Assembly: GCA_902781705.1 (NCBI GenBank)
Contig: CACZKE010000006.1
Coordinates: 1 to 64,000 of the forward strand
Source: an uncultured Bacteroidia bacterium
Lineage (GTDB): Bacteria; Bacteroidota; Bacteroidia; Bacteroidales; UBA932
DNA: 64,000 nucleotides
Direction of reading: 5' to 3'
Shown here: positions 33,775 to 43,003 of the stretch, piece after piece
Layout: each line of letters starts with the position of its first letter
Position numbering within the stretch: position 1 is the stretch's first letter
Made by a program: the position numbers and the translations under genes
The notes under the pieces: model-generated
What the model was told of the DNA's origin: nothing
Databases searched by the model: none
The model's input: only the letters and a program-made list of their open reading frames with translations

Positions 33775-35170
33775 AAATCTGACTTCCGAGGATGGACGGG
33801 TCGTCTCCGTCCTTGAGACTGCCGAGATTGCGCAAAAGGCCGATGGCGAAGATCCCCGTGACGATGGCCGCCACGGTGTCCGAGATCGGGAAACTGTACC
33901 ACACGCCGGCCTCCGACTCGAGGAGGGGAGGCAGGATGTAGATGCAGGGGAGCAGGAACAGCAGTTGGCGCGACAGGGACAGGAAGATGGACTTGCGGAC
34001 CATCCCGAGGCACTGGAACAGATTGGTGGTGACCATCTGGAAGCCAATGATGGGGAAGGCGATGTTCATCTTCCTCAGGCCCTTGGCGGCCAGGTCGTGC
34101 AGGGCCGGGTCGCTGGTGAAAATGCTCACGGTAGGCCCGGAAAAAAGTTCGGAAACGACGAAGCCCACGATGCACACGAGGGTGGCCCATCCGGCGGTCT
34201 TGACATAGACTTCCCGGACGCGGGCGTACTGCCGGGCGCCGAAGTTGTAGCCGGCGATCGGCTGCATGCCCTGGTTGAAGCCCATGATGATCATCACGAA
34301 CAGGAAGGAGATGCGGTTCACGATGCCGTAAGCACCGAGGGCGAGGTCGCCGCCCCACTTGACGAGCTGCTGGTTGATGAACAGCACAACGATGCAGCTG
34401 GCGAGGTTCATCAGGAACGGGCCCATGCCGATGGACAGGGAGTCCTTGGCGATGCGCCAGTCGATCCGGAAGATCTTCCGGCTGCGGGGGAGGTGGAGGA
34501 ACTTCTTCTGGTCCAGGAAGAACCACATCGTGTAGCAAAGGGACATGAGCTGGCACAGGACGGTGGCGAGCGCCGCTCCCCGGATGCCCATCCCCAGCGT
34601 GAAGATGAAGATCGGGTCCAGGATGGCGTTGGAGATGACCGTGAACAGGGTGAGGCCCATGGCAATCTTGGGATTGCCGGAGGACCGGATGACGCTGTTC
34701 AGGCCGAAGTACAGGTGCGTGACCGCATTGCCCAGGGCGATGATGACCATGTAGTCCCGGGCGTAGGGCAGCGTGTTGTCGCTGGCGCCGAAAAACCGAA
34801 GGATCGGGTCCATCCAGAGGAGGGCCACGACGGTGAAGATGACGCCGGTGAGGATATTCAGGGTGACCTCGTTGGAGAGGACCTTGTTTGCGACCGCATA
34901 GTTCTTCTGGCCCAGCAGGACGGAAATCATCGTCGCGGCGCCTACGCCCACCAGAGTGCCGAACGCCGTGGAGATGTTCATCAGGGGGAAGGTGACCGCG
35001 AGGCCGGAGATGGCGAGCGAGCCCACATCGGGGATATGCCCGATGTAGATGCTGTCCACCATGTTATACAGCGAAGAGGCGGTCATGGCGATGATGCCGG
35101 GAACCGCGTATTGCCGGATGAGCTGACCGATGGGCTTGGTGCCCAGTTCGACAGGAATGGCGCCCGCCAT
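33773..35170 (-). CDS. MATE-family multidrug/Na+ antiporter
   Basis: A 465-residue polytopic inner-membrane exporter with about 12 hydrophobic segments in two homologous halves. The family pattern is clear: YAVPGIIAMTASSLYNMVDSIYIGH near residues 21-45, GVGAATMISVLLGQKNYAVANKVL, and in the second half IMGFNQGMQPIAGYNFGARQYARV. MATE proteins expel cationic drugs or metabolites using Na+ or H+ gradients. It starts 3 bases after the second FKBP-like gene and so belongs to the NrnA-FKBP operon. The C-terminal tail is cut by a stop codon supplied by the repeat at 33748-33774. Confidence 0.9.
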   Translation of the reverse strand: MAGAIPVELGTKPIGQLIRQYAVPGIIAMTASSLYNMVDSIYIGHIPDVGSLAISGLAVTFPLMNISTAFGTLVGVGAATMISVLLGQKNYAVANKVLSNEVTLNILTGVIFTVVALLWMDPILRFFGASDNTLPYARDYMVIIALGNAVTHLYFGLNSVIRSSGNPKIAMGLTLFTVISNAILDPIFIFTLGMGIRGAALATVLCQLMSLCYTMWFFLDQKKFLHLPRSRKIFRIDWRIAKDSLSIGMGPFLMNLASCIVVLFINQQLVKWGGDLALGAYGIVNRISFLFVMIIMGFNQGMQPIAGYNFGARQYARVREVYVKTAGWATLVCIVGFVVSELFSGPTVSIFTSDPALHDLAAKGLRKMNIAFPIIGFQMVTTNLFQCLGMVRKSIFLSLSRQLLFLLPCIYILPPLLESEAGVWYSFPISDTVAAIVTGIFAIGLLRNLGSLKDGDDPSILGSQI

Positions 35171-35173
35171 GGC

Positions 35174-36196
35174 TTACGGCTGAGGGACCAGGTCCACGTC
35201 AAACCGCAGGGATGCGTACGGAGGAACCATGCTCTTGTCGGTCCCGCCGCTGCTGCCGTAGCCCAGGTTGTATCCGAATACGAAGGTGGCGCTCTCGTCG
35301 GCGTGCATCGCCTTGAGTCCGTATCCGAATCCGCTGACGACGGTGCTGGACCCCATCTTGACCTCGGTGGCCTTCTCCGCCATCGTGACGGATACCGGCC
35401 CGTAGGTGCGGGAAGGATTGTAGATGCCGTAGTACTTGGCCGTATCCGCAATGCTGGTGTCGAACACCTGGCCGTCATAGATGCGGCGGCCGGTGTAGTT
35501 GATGTAGATAATCGTGTCCGCTGGCATATCCTTGGGTTCTTCCACGAATTCCGTATGGGACTTGAAGAAAACGCCCGCGTTGGAGAGGGTGTCCGTTACG
35601 CCCAGCACCCGGGAGCAGTAGTCCAGCATGGTGTTGTACTCGTATTCGGCCAGGTTGAGCGTCTGGTCCATGAAAGTGATGGTGTAGATGGTGGCGGAGA
35701 CTTCGGTCTCGTGTTCCAGGTATTCGTCCAGGGTGTCGTACCGGTCGTAGGTCATGAGCCAGGAGGGAACGATGGCGGTGCGGGTGCCACCCTGCCGCAT
35801 CCCTTCCAGGATGCGGTCCAGGCCGGCGTAACTGACTTGCTTGCCGGTAAGTGTGTACTGGGGACCATAATAGGAGACGTCGTCCCAGGTGCCCAGCCGC
35901 TTCGCCCAGTCTTCCCGGGTGTTGTACTGGACGGAGCCGTCCAGGTTCTGCATGGTATAGGTGAGCAGCGTCACGGGCAGGTCCTGCCGCCACGCCTGGC
36001 CGCTCCCGGGCTGGTCGTCGATGATGTAGATGCCGTCCTTTTCCGTGGCATCGGGGTAGTAGATGGCGCGCCAGGCGTCGAACTGGCGCTTGATGGCGAC
36101 GTTGGTGCCTTCTTCGGCCGTCTTGCTGCAGGCGAGGGCGAGGCCGGCGCCGGCGCCGAGGGCGAGGAGACAGGCGTTTCTCAGGATATGTTTCAT
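35174..36196 (-). CDS. FKBP-type peptidyl-prolyl isomerase-like lipoprotein
   Basis: An exported lipoprotein, about 340 residues from the ATG at 36196 (MKHILRNACLLALGAGAGLALAC); several in-frame ATGs precede it up to 36214, so the exact start is uncertain. The C-terminal FKBP domain shows IIYINYTGRRIYDGQVFDTS, VVSGFGYGLKAMHADE and VPPYASLRFDVDLV. The tryptophan usual in the GW floor of the active pocket is replaced, so isomerase activity may be weak. The region at about 60-200 looks like a second, more diverged FKBP-like unit. It probably assists folding in the periplasm or at the outer membrane. Confidence 0.78.
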   Translation of the reverse strand: MKHILRNACLLALGAGAGLALACSKTAEEGTNVAIKRQFDAWRAIYYPDATEKDGIYIIDDQPGSGQAWRQDLPVTLLTYTMQNLDGSVQYNTREDWAKRLGTWDDVSYYGPQYTLTGKQVSYAGLDRILEGMRQGGTRTAIVPSWLMTYDRYDTLDEYLEHETEVSATIYTITFMDQTLNLAEYEYNTMLDYCSRVLGVTDTLSNAGVFFKSHTEFVEEPKDMPADTIIYINYTGRRIYDGQVFDTSIADTAKYYGIYNPSRTYGPVSVTMAEKATEVKMGSSTVVSGFGYGLKAMHADESATFVFGYNLGYGSSGGTDKSMVPPYASLRFDVDLVPQP

Positions 36197-36206
36197 TCTC
36201 ATCATT

Positions 36207-36767
36207 TTAATCATTGGATATGCTGCTTATCCACACATGGTAAACCAGGGCAGACATTGCAGGAATCGTGCCTTGCACGCGGGAACCGTATCCGCGCTTG
36301 CCCGAAAACAGGATATAACACTCGTCCTGGTTCCTCACGCCTTCCAGGCCGAGCGCCAGTCCTTCCACCAGCGAGTCGTCCAGGGTGAGCGTCTCGATCT
36401 TGAAGGCGGTGGTGTCGGTCAGTTTCCAGCCGGCGGCGTCGGCCGTCTTCTGGTGGTTGGTGGCGAACAGGTTGGAGGCGCTGATACGGTTGCCGCTCAG
36501 CGTGTACCCCGCATAATGGAAAGAGACGGTGCCGCCTCTTTGGAGGGTGTCGGCGAGAAGGCCGGTCCGCTCCAGGGTATCGTGCAGGGTGATCCGGACC
36601 ACGCCGTCCTTGTAGACGACGGTCGCCGTCTCGTCGCTCTTGCACTGCGCGTCCACGAAGGAGGAAATGATGGTTTCCTGTTTGTCATAGGTGGCCTGGG
36701 CCTGCTTGTTGCAGGCGGCGAGTCCGGCGACGAGGGCCGCGGCGAGGAGATAGGTACTCTTTTTCAT
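36207..36767 (-). CDS. Small FKBP-like lipoprotein
   Basis: A 186-residue lipoprotein starting at the ATG at 36767 (MKKSTYLLAAALVAGLAAC, cysteine 19), overlapping the NrnA stop as ATGA. The FKBP pattern is recognisable but diverged: GTVSFHYAGYTLSGNRISASNLF, LVEGLALGLEGVRNQDE and GYGSRVQGTIPAMSALVYHV. Its gene ends just before the larger FKBP-like lipoprotein, so the two are a tandem pair, possibly an old duplication. A folding role in the envelope is inferred from the family. Confidence 0.75.
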   Translation of the reverse strand: MKKSTYLLAAALVAGLAACNKQAQATYDKQETIISSFVDAQCKSDETATVVYKDGVVRITLHDTLERTGLLADTLQRGGTVSFHYAGYTLSGNRISASNLFATNHQKTADAAGWKLTDTTAFKIETLTLDDSLVEGLALGLEGVRNQDECYILFSGKRGYGSRVQGTIPAMSALVYHVWISSISND

Positions 36768-37807
36768 GACAGGCATTCGTGGGAAACTCGTTCGAGGAAG
36801 GCGGCGGCGTTCGCGGGGGCAGGGATGTCCCCGGGCCAGTACAACTTGCCGCCGGAAGCGTTTTCGTGTCCGCCCCCGTGGAAGCGGGTGGCGGCCACCT
36901 GCTGGGCCGACCATCCCTTCTTCGAGCGGATGGACACCCGGAAATGGTCCGTCTCCTCTTTGAGGAGGATGCTCATTTTCACCCGGTCGATGGAAAGCGG
37001 GACATTCACGAGCCCCTCCGTCTCGCCGTCTTCCAGGTCGAAACGTTCCCGGATGTCGCGGGTGACGATCATGTAGGCGAGTCCCTCCGGGGTGATGCGT
37101 AGGTCCTCATACTGGAGGAACCCCATCGCCCGGACGCGGTTCTCGCGGTACTGGTTGTACAGGGTGGACAGGACGCCATCCCGGTCCACACCGGCGTCCA
37201 GGAGGTCGGAGGCCATCCGGAAGGTGCTGGGATAGACGGAGTTGGCGAAGTTGTTCGTATCGGTGGTCATCCCCGTGAGGAGGGCCTTGGCCGTGTCGGC
37301 GGGGAGTTTCCGGGCATCGCCCCCGATGTCCGGAAGCGACAGGAGGACCCAGTGCAGGAGTTCCGAGGCCGACGAGATCTCCGGCGTGGAGAAGACGAGG
37401 TCGAACCGTTCCCGCTCCGGATTCAGGTGATGGTCGATGAGGACCTTCGGGGCAGGGGATGCCTCGAAGCATTCCTGCAGTCCTTCGGTCCGGGAGAATC
37501 CGTTGCAGTCCAGCAGGAAGACGAGGTCGCTGCCGGCGATCCGTTTCCGGCATTCCTCCGGCTGCCGGTCCAGGAACAGGAAAGGCGCGCCGTCCGGAAT
37601 GATCGGCCGTACCGACGGGGCGGGGGAATCGGGCAGGATGGCGACGGCATCCTTGCCCCGGGACTGCCTCAGGTAGCACACGAGGGCGGCGGCGCTGCCC
37701 AGCGCGTCCCCGTCCGGGTGCGTATGGGCGGCGATGGCCACACGCCGGCAGCCCTCGACGAGGGCGTCCAGGTGCTGGATGTCTTCCGTATGGAGGCAGG
37801 CAATCAT
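36764..37807 (-). CDS. nrnA: DHH-family phosphoesterase (NrnA-like oligoribonuclease / pAp phosphatase)
   Basis: A cytosolic DHH-DHHA1 phosphoesterase of 347 residues that in the family degrades nanoRNAs, pApA and 3'-phosphoadenosine 5'-phosphate. Metal-binding motifs: AAHTHPDGDALGSAAAL near residues 26-42, FLLDCNGF, VLIDHHLNPE and a TTDTNNFANS segment. The DHHA1 C-terminal domain ends with the substrate-binding TRFHGGGHENASGGK. It is the first gene of a probable six-gene minus-strand operon running down to 31875. Confidence 0.9.
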   Translation of the reverse strand: MIACLHTEDIQHLDALVEGCRRVAIAAHTHPDGDALGSAAALVCYLRQSRGKDAVAILPDSPAPSVRPIIPDGAPFLFLDRQPEECRKRIAGSDLVFLLDCNGFSRTEGLQECFEASPAPKVLIDHHLNPERERFDLVFSTPEISSASELLHWVLLSLPDIGGDARKLPADTAKALLTGMTTDTNNFANSVYPSTFRMASDLLDAGVDRDGVLSTLYNQYRENRVRAMGFLQYEDLRITPEGLAYMIVTRDIRERFDLEDGETEGLVNVPLSIDRVKMSILLKEETDHFRVSIRSKKGWSAQQVAATRFHGGGHENASGGKLYWPGDIPAPANAAAFLERVSHECLS

Positions 37808-37846
37808 GGGGCAATTCTTTTTGCGAATGCAAAATTACAAAATATA

Positions 37847-37877
37847 TTGCTTTTCATAAATGATTTTTATAACTTTG
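37847..37877 (+). promoter_or_regulatory. Promoter TTG-N20-TAACTTTG
   Basis: TTG at 37847-37849 and TAACTTTG at 37870-37877, 20 bases apart, 36 bases before the ATG at 37913 and divergent from nrnA. Confidence 0.7.
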
Positions 37878-37912
37878 TCGGAAGTTTGGAAAATTATAAA
37901 AACACTAAAATA

Positions 37913-38620
37913 ATGAACAAAACGCTCAAAATCGTTGTCGAGATTCTCCTCGCCCTCGCCGCTGTCGGCTGCGTCTATGGCATTTACAGAAGCATCATGA
38001 AGCCGGTCAACTTCAACAAGGAGAAGGCCCGCAGGCAGGAAGTCGCCGTCCAGCGTCTGAAGGACATCCGTACCCTCGAGGTCGCCTTCAAGGGTGTCCA
38101 CAACCGTTTCACGGACTCTATCGATTCCCTCAAGATGTTCTACGAGACCGGCAAGATGGACATCATCATGCAGGTCGGTTCCAACGACGACTCCCTTGCC
38201 GTGGAGAACACCAAGAAGTACAAGAACGACAAGAATTTCAAGAAACTGAGCAAGGAGGAACAGAACGCGAGATTCATGGAACTCTACCGCCAGGGTGAGA
38301 AACTCGTGTTCTCCATCAGCACCCCGATCGCTGTGAAGGACACCCTCTTCAACAACCGTCCTGACTTCAACATCGACTCGCTCAAGTATATCCCGTTCTC
38401 CGGCAAGCAGCCCGTCCAGATGGAGGCCATCGTCAAGACCGTCTCCGGTGTCCAGGTTCCGCTGTTCGAGGCCCGCATGCCTTGGCGCGCCATCCTCAAG
38501 GGCATGGACAACCAGTTGAGAATCAACCTCGACGCCGAGTGCGAGAACCAGAACCGTTACCAGGGTCTGCAGGTGGGCTCCGTCACCGCGCCTAACAACA
38601 ACGCCGGTAACTGGGAGTAG
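37913..38620 (+). CDS. Conserved Bacteroidota single-pass membrane protein
   Basis: A 235-residue protein of unknown function. One N-terminal membrane segment (KIVVEILLALAAVGCVYGIYRSI, about residues 6-28) is followed by a conserved KPVNFNKEKARRQEVAVQRLKDIRTLEVAFKG region resembling type II secretion/pilin-like alpha helices, then a soluble domain. The start is set by the promoter at 37847-37877; the frame is open further upstream but without a promoter. It precedes DUF3822 and rsmD in what looks like one operon. No catalytic motif is seen. Confidence 0.8.
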   Translation: MNKTLKIVVEILLALAAVGCVYGIYRSIMKPVNFNKEKARRQEVAVQRLKDIRTLEVAFKGVHNRFTDSIDSLKMFYETGKMDIIMQVGSNDDSLAVENTKKYKNDKNFKKLSKEEQNARFMELYRQGEKLVFSISTPIAVKDTLFNNRPDFNIDSLKYIPFSGKQPVQMEAIVKTVSGVQVPLFEARMPWRAILKGMDNQLRINLDAECENQNRYQGLQVGSVTAPNNNAGNWE

Positions 38621-38628
38621 TCCCGCCG

Positions 38629-39318
38629 ATGGAAAATCCGCGCATAGCGAAATCCGGGATATCCATTCAAGTTTCCTTGAGTGGATATTCTTTTAAGGTA
38701 TCCGAGGGTGGGGAAGTCCGCTCTTCCGGGTGGCTGGGGTCGGACCGTATCTTCACGACACCGGAATTCCAGCGCCGCTACGACGAGGTGGACATCTCCC
38801 TCCTTACGCCCAAGTGTACCCTCGTCCCGGAATCCTTCTTCCGTCAGGAGAGCGTGCGGGCCATGCTGGCAGATGTCGTCGCCCTTGGGGAGAACGACGC
38901 CACCGGCTATGTCCGCATTCCGGAACTCGGCGCCGTCCTGCTGTTTTCCAACACCATCGGGGAGTCCCTGTCCCGGGTCCTTTCCCAGACGGTCCTGACC
39001 GCCTCGGGCGCCCAGGCGCCGATCCTGCCGGAGATGTACTACATCCTCCGGGCCCTGCCGGCCTGTGAAGATTATAATAAGGTCATCGCCTCGTACATGG
39101 ACGGCTACCTGCATCTTGCCATCGCGCAGGGGAAGAGTCTCCTGCTCTCCAACATCTACCAGGCCCCGGACTTCACGACGGCCGAGTACTACCTGTTCCT
39201 GGCCCTGAAGCGCCTGCAACTCAATCCGGAAGTGACCACCGTCTGTTTCCGCACTCCGCTGGCTCCGGAGGCGGAAATGTCCCTGTACCGCTATTTCAAG
39301 GCGGTTGTCGCGCTATGA
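38629..39318 (+). CDS. DUF3822 family protein
   Basis: A 229-residue protein of the Bacteroidota-restricted DUF3822 family, function unknown. Residues about 9-22 (SGISIQVSLSGYSF) resemble the first strand of an actin-like ATPase fold, as in other family members, and LHLAIAQGKSLLLSNIYQAPDFTTAEYYLFLALKRLQLNPE is the best conserved block. It follows the membrane protein by 8 bases and overlaps rsmD by ATGA. The constant neighbourhood with rsmD suggests linked expression, not necessarily linked function. Confidence 0.82.
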   Translation: MENPRIAKSGISIQVSLSGYSFKVSEGGEVRSSGWLGSDRIFTTPEFQRRYDEVDISLLTPKCTLVPESFFRQESVRAMLADVVALGENDATGYVRIPELGAVLLFSNTIGESLSRVLSQTVLTASGAQAPILPEMYYILRALPACEDYNKVIASYMDGYLHLAIAQGKSLLLSNIYQAPDFTTAEYYLFLALKRLQLNPEVTTVCFRTPLAPEAEMSLYRYFKAVVAL

Positions 39319-39854
39319 GGATCATCGGAGGACGCCTGAAGGGGAAAACCATCCAGCCGCCGGCCGGCTACAAGGCGCGGCCCACGACGGATTTCGCCCG
39401 GGAGGGCCTGTTCAACGTCCTGGACAACGAGTACGAGTTCGAGGACCTGAAGGTCCTGGACCTCTTCGGCGGGACCGGCGCCATCTCCTTCGAGTTCGCC
39501 TCCCGCGGCGCTTCCCGCGTCTATTGCGTGGAAATGGACCGGGCCAACGCTTCCTTCATCAAGACCGAAGCGCAGCGCCTGGGCCTTCCGAACGTGACCA
39601 TGGTCCGGGACAACGTCTTCGACTTCCTCCCGATCTGCCGGGAAAAGTTCGATATCATCTTTGCCGATCCGCCCTATGCGCTGGACGCTCTGGATACCAT
39701 CCCGGACCAGGTGTTCGCGCAGGACATCCTTCATCCCGGCTGCTACTTCATCCTGGAACACGGCGGGGAGCATTCCTTTACGGAGCACCCCCGGTTCAAG
39801 AAGGAGAAGGTGTATGGCCGGGTGCATTTCTCGTTCTTCGAACAACCGGAATAG
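39315..39854 (+). CDS. rsmD: 16S rRNA (guanine966-N2)-methyltransferase RsmD
   Basis: Methylates G966 of 16S rRNA with S-adenosylmethionine. The 179 residues start MRIIGGRLKGKTIQPP, the conserved N-terminal RsmD strand, followed by RPTTDFAREGLFNVL, the SAM motif LDLFGGTGAISFEFASRGA and the catalytic IIFADPPYAL. Length is normal. It overlaps DUF3822 (ATGA) and is followed after 9 bases by cstA. Confidence 0.94.
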   Translation: MRIIGGRLKGKTIQPPAGYKARPTTDFAREGLFNVLDNEYEFEDLKVLDLFGGTGAISFEFASRGASRVYCVEMDRANASFIKTEAQRLGLPNVTMVRDNVFDFLPICREKFDIIFADPPYALDALDTIPDQVFAQDILHPGCYFILEHGGEHSFTEHPRFKKEKVYGRVHFSFFEQPE

Positions 39855-39863
39855 ACGTACGCC

Positions 39864-41318
39864 ATGTATTCATTCCTGATCAGTATCGCCGCCCTCATCC
39901 TGGGCTATGTGCTCTATGGGGCTTTCGTAGAGCACGTTTTCGGCCCCGACCCGCGCCGGGACACTCCGGCCGTCGCCAAGGCCGACGGCGTGGACTTCAT
40001 CCCCATGCCTACCTGGAAAGTCTTCATGATCCAGTTCCTGAACATCGCCGGGACCGGGCCCATCTTCGGCGCCATCATGGGCGCGAAATTCGGCCCTTCG
40101 GCCTACCTGTGGGTGGTATTCGGGTGCATTTTCGCCGGCGCCGTCCATGATTACATGTCCGGTATGCTTTCCGTCCGTCACGAAGGGGCCGGGTATCCGG
40201 AACTGGTGGGCGAGTACCTGGGAGAGCGTACCAAAAAGGTCATGCTGGTCTTCTCGGTCCTGCTCCTGCTGATGGTGGGTGCCGTGTTCGTGTACAGCCC
40301 GGCCGTCATCCTGGGCGGCATGACGGGCGACGGTGGCCGGACATCCATGATGATCTGGGTCGTCGTCATCTTCCTGTATTATATCGTCGCGACACTGCTT
40401 CCCATCGACAAGATCATCGGCCGGATCTATCCGGTCTTCGCCCTGGCCCTGCTGTTCATGGCGGCGGCCCTGCTGGTGTGCCTCGTCGTCAAGTGGCCCT
40501 CGATCCCGGAGTTCTGGGACGGCCTTCAGAACCGCGGCCCGTCCGTGGGCGTTGCCGGACAGCCCATTTTCCCGTGCCTGTTCATCACCATCGCCTGCGG
40601 GGCGGTGAGCGGCTTCCATGCCACCCAGAGCCCGCTGATGGCCCGCTGCATCAAGAGCGAGAAACTCGGCCGGCCGGTCTTCTACGGGTCCATGATCACG
40701 GAGGGTCTCGTGGCCCTCGTGTGGGCGGCGGTTTCGTCGTATTTCTTCTTTGACGGAGGCGCGGCCGAGGTGGGCTCCGACCTTTCCGCCGCGGCCCCGA
40801 CGGTCGTGACGAAGGTCTCGCAGAGTTGGCTGGGCTTCCTGGGCGGCATCCTCGCCATCCTGGGCGTCGTCGCGGCCCCGATCACCAGCGGTGACACGGC
40901 CTTCCGCAGCGCCCGGCTCATCATCGCCGACTTCCTCCACCTGGAGCAGCGCAGCATGCGGAAGCGCCTCCTCATCGCCGTTCCGCTGTTCATCCTTTCC
41001 GGCCTCCTGCTATGGTACAACATCGCCGATGCCAACGGTTTCAATGTCATCTGGCGCTATTTCGGCTGGGCCAACCAGACGCTGTCCGTCTTCATGTTCT
41101 GGACGGCGACCGTCTATCTGGTGCGCAGGAAGGGCGGCCTGTACTATCTGATCACCCTGATCCCGGGACTTTTCATGACGTCCGTGTGCGTGACGTTCAT
41201 CCTCGTGGACAAGATCGGGCTGGGACTTCCGCAGTCCCTGATCCCCTGGATCGCCCTCGGCACATTTGCCATTTCCACGATTCTTTTCTATCTTTGGAAG
41301 TTCAGAAACAAACAGTAG
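39864..41318 (+). CDS. cstA: Carbon starvation protein CstA family transporter
   Basis: Inner-membrane permease of the CstA family, which imports peptides or pyruvate. The 484 residues hold about 12 membrane segments. Conserved blocks include FNIAGTGPIFGAIMGAKFGPS-like (about 65-85), FAGAVHDYMSGMLSVRHEG, SGFHATQSPLMARC and ITSGDTAFRSARLIIAD. It is the short form lacking the C-terminal region of the 700-residue proteobacterial protein, as is usual in Bacteroidota. No BtsSR-like two-component regulator is near. The HerA-like gene begins 3 bases after its stop. Confidence 0.9.
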   Translation: MYSFLISIAALILGYVLYGAFVEHVFGPDPRRDTPAVAKADGVDFIPMPTWKVFMIQFLNIAGTGPIFGAIMGAKFGPSAYLWVVFGCIFAGAVHDYMSGMLSVRHEGAGYPELVGEYLGERTKKVMLVFSVLLLLMVGAVFVYSPAVILGGMTGDGGRTSMMIWVVVIFLYYIVATLLPIDKIIGRIYPVFALALLFMAAALLVCLVVKWPSIPEFWDGLQNRGPSVGVAGQPIFPCLFITIACGAVSGFHATQSPLMARCIKSEKLGRPVFYGSMITEGLVALVWAAVSSYFFFDGGAAEVGSDLSAAAPTVVTKVSQSWLGFLGGILAILGVVAAPITSGDTAFRSARLIIADFLHLEQRSMRKRLLIAVPLFILSGLLLWYNIADANGFNVIWRYFGWANQTLSVFMFWTATVYLVRRKGGLYYLITLIPGLFMTSVCVTFILVDKIGLGLPQSLIPWIALGTFAISTILFYLWKFRNKQ

Positions 41319-41321
41319 ACT

Positions 41322-42959
41322 ATGCTAGATAAAGAGCGCGGGCTGTACGTAGCCCATTCCCCGAACGGACCCGTATCCCTCGTCGGCAAGATGGCGAACC
41401 GCCATGGCCTCATCGCCGGTGCCACCGGTACCGGCAAGACCGTCACCCTCCAGGTGATCGCCGAGACCTTCTGCCAGGCCGGCGTGCCCTGTTTCATGGC
41501 CGACATGAAAGGCGACCTTTCCGGCATCAGCCAGGTGGGCAAACTCTCCGGCTTCATCCAGAAGCGTCTTCCGGAATTCGGCATCGAGGACCCGCAGTTC
41601 CAGAGTTGCCCCGTGCGTTTCTTCGACGTCTATGGCGAGCAGGGGCATCCCATGCGCGCCACCATCTCCGACATGGGCCCGGACCTGCTGGGCCGCCTGA
41701 TGGAACTGAACGAGACGCAGACGGGCGTGCTGAACATCGTCTTCAAGATCGCCGATGACAACGGTCTCCTCCTGATCGACCTGAAGGACCTGCGGGCCAT
41801 GCTCAACTTCGTGGGCCAGAACGCCGCGGAGTATACCACCCAGTACGGCAACGTGTCCACCGCATCCATCGGCGCCATCCAGCGCGCCCTCCTGGGGCTT
41901 GAAAGCCAGGGTGCGGAGAAGTTCTTCGGCGAACCGGCCTTCGACATCTACGACCTCCTCCAGTGCGAGGGCGGCAAGGGCGTGATGAACGTCCTGGCGG
42001 CGGACAAACTCATGCTGAAGCCCAAACTCTATTCCACCTTCCTCCTCTGGCTCCTGTCCGAACTCTATTCCACCCTTCCGGAGGTCGGTGACCTGGACCT
42101 TCCGAAACTCGTTTTCTTCTTCGACGAGGCCCACATGCTCTTCGAGGGCACTTCCCGGGCCCTGACGGCCAAGATCGAGCAGGTGATCCGCCTCATCCGT
42201 TCCAAGGGCGTGGGCATCTACTTCATCACCCAGAGCCCGACCGACATCCCGGAGAACATCCTCGGTCAACTCGGAAACCGCGTCCAGCATGCCCTCCGGG
42301 CCTATACTCCCAAGGACCAGAAGGCGGTGAAAGTCGCCGCCGAGACCTTCCGGGCCAATCCCGAATTCGACACCTATGAGGCCATCCTCCAACTGGAGAC
42401 CGGAGAAGCCCTCGTCTCTTTCCTGGACGAGAAGGGTGCTCCGTCCATGGTGGAGCGGGCGAAGATCCTCTTCCCGCTGAGCCAGATCGGCGCCATCACC
42501 GAGGACCAGCGCGCCCAACTTATCAAGCAGTCCCGCCTCTGGGGCCGCTATGACAATCCCATCGACCGGGAGAGTGCCTATGAGATCCTCGTCGCCGCGA
42601 CGGCCGAGGCCGAACGCCAGAAGGCGGAGATCGAGGCGCAGGAAGCCGCGGAGAAACAGGCCGCCCTCGAGGCCAAGGAAAAGGCCAAGGCGGAAAAGGA
42701 AGCCGCCAAGGCGGAGAAGGAGGCCCAAAAGAAGGCGAAGAACAGCATCGCCTCCAAGGTACTGAGGTCCGTCATCACGGCCGTGACCGGCGTCGTGGCC
42801 GCTTCCGTGGCCGATTCCGTCTCCGGCAGGGTGAGCGGGACCAAGAAGAAATCTACCACGTCCACGACGAAGAAGGCCGTCCAGAAGGCGACCCGGTCGG
42901 CGACGAATACGATTACGAAAGAACTCACGCGGAGCATCCTGGGGAACCTGATCAAATAG
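41322..42959 (+). CDS. HerA-like/DUF853 (YjgR-type) ATPase
   Basis: A 545-residue FtsK/HerA-superfamily ATPase of the DUF853 group. Walker A is [14 protein letters not shown] near residues 29-42, followed by [15 protein letters not shown]; Walker B is [14 protein letters not shown] and the arginine-finger/sensor region [27 protein letters not shown]. The last about 140 residues are a charged Glu/Ala/Lys coiled-coil (about 420-475) and a Ser/Thr/Lys-rich tail. Family members are presumed DNA translocases; the biological role is unknown. The stop codon lies in the loop of a strong terminator. Confidence 0.88.
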   Translation: MLDKERGLYVAHSPNGPVSLVGKMANRHGLIAGATGTGKTVTLQVIAETFCQAGVPCFMADMKGDLSGISQVGKLSGFIQKRLPEFGIEDPQFQSCPVRFFDVYGEQGHPMRATISDMGPDLLGRLMELNETQTGVLNIVFKIADDNGLLLIDLKDLRAMLNFVGQNAAEYTTQYGNVSTASIGAIQRALLGLESQGAEKFFGEPAFDIYDLLQCEGGKGVMNVLAADKLMLKPKLYSTFLLWLLSELYSTLPEVGDLDLPKLVFFFDEAHMLFEGTSRALTAKIEQVIRLIRSKGVGIYFITQSPTDIPENILGQLGNRVQHALRAYTPKDQKAVKVAAETFRANPEFDTYEAILQLETGEALVSFLDEKGAPSMVERAKILFPLSQIGAITEDQRAQLIKQSRLWGRYDNPIDRESAYEILVAATAEAERQKAEIEAQEAAEKQAALEAKEKAKAEKEAAKAEKEAQKKAKNSIASKVLRSVITAVTGVVAASVADSVSGRVSGTKKKSTTSTTKKAVQKATRSATNTITKELTRSILGNLIK

Positions 42960-42973
42960 CAGGTTCCCCTTTT
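42941..42973 (+). terminator. Strong intrinsic terminator overlapping the HerA-like stop
   Basis: GGGGAACCTG (42941-42950) and CAGGTTCCCC (42960-42969) form a perfect 10-bp stem with a 9-base loop, followed by TTTT. The left arm is coding sequence and the TAG stop is in the loop. Confidence 0.85.
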
Positions 42974-43003
42974 CCCGACGCTCCCTAAAACCTGAATCGA
43001 CAT

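Noticed and set aside
33764-36388. An 874-codon open frame on the plus strand across the MATE and FKBP genes
   Set aside because: Antisense to three recognisable genes.
37352-37912. Extension of the conserved membrane protein upstream to 37352
   Set aside because: The frame is open but overlaps nrnA on the other strand and runs through the promoter; the membrane segment begins at the ATG at 37913.
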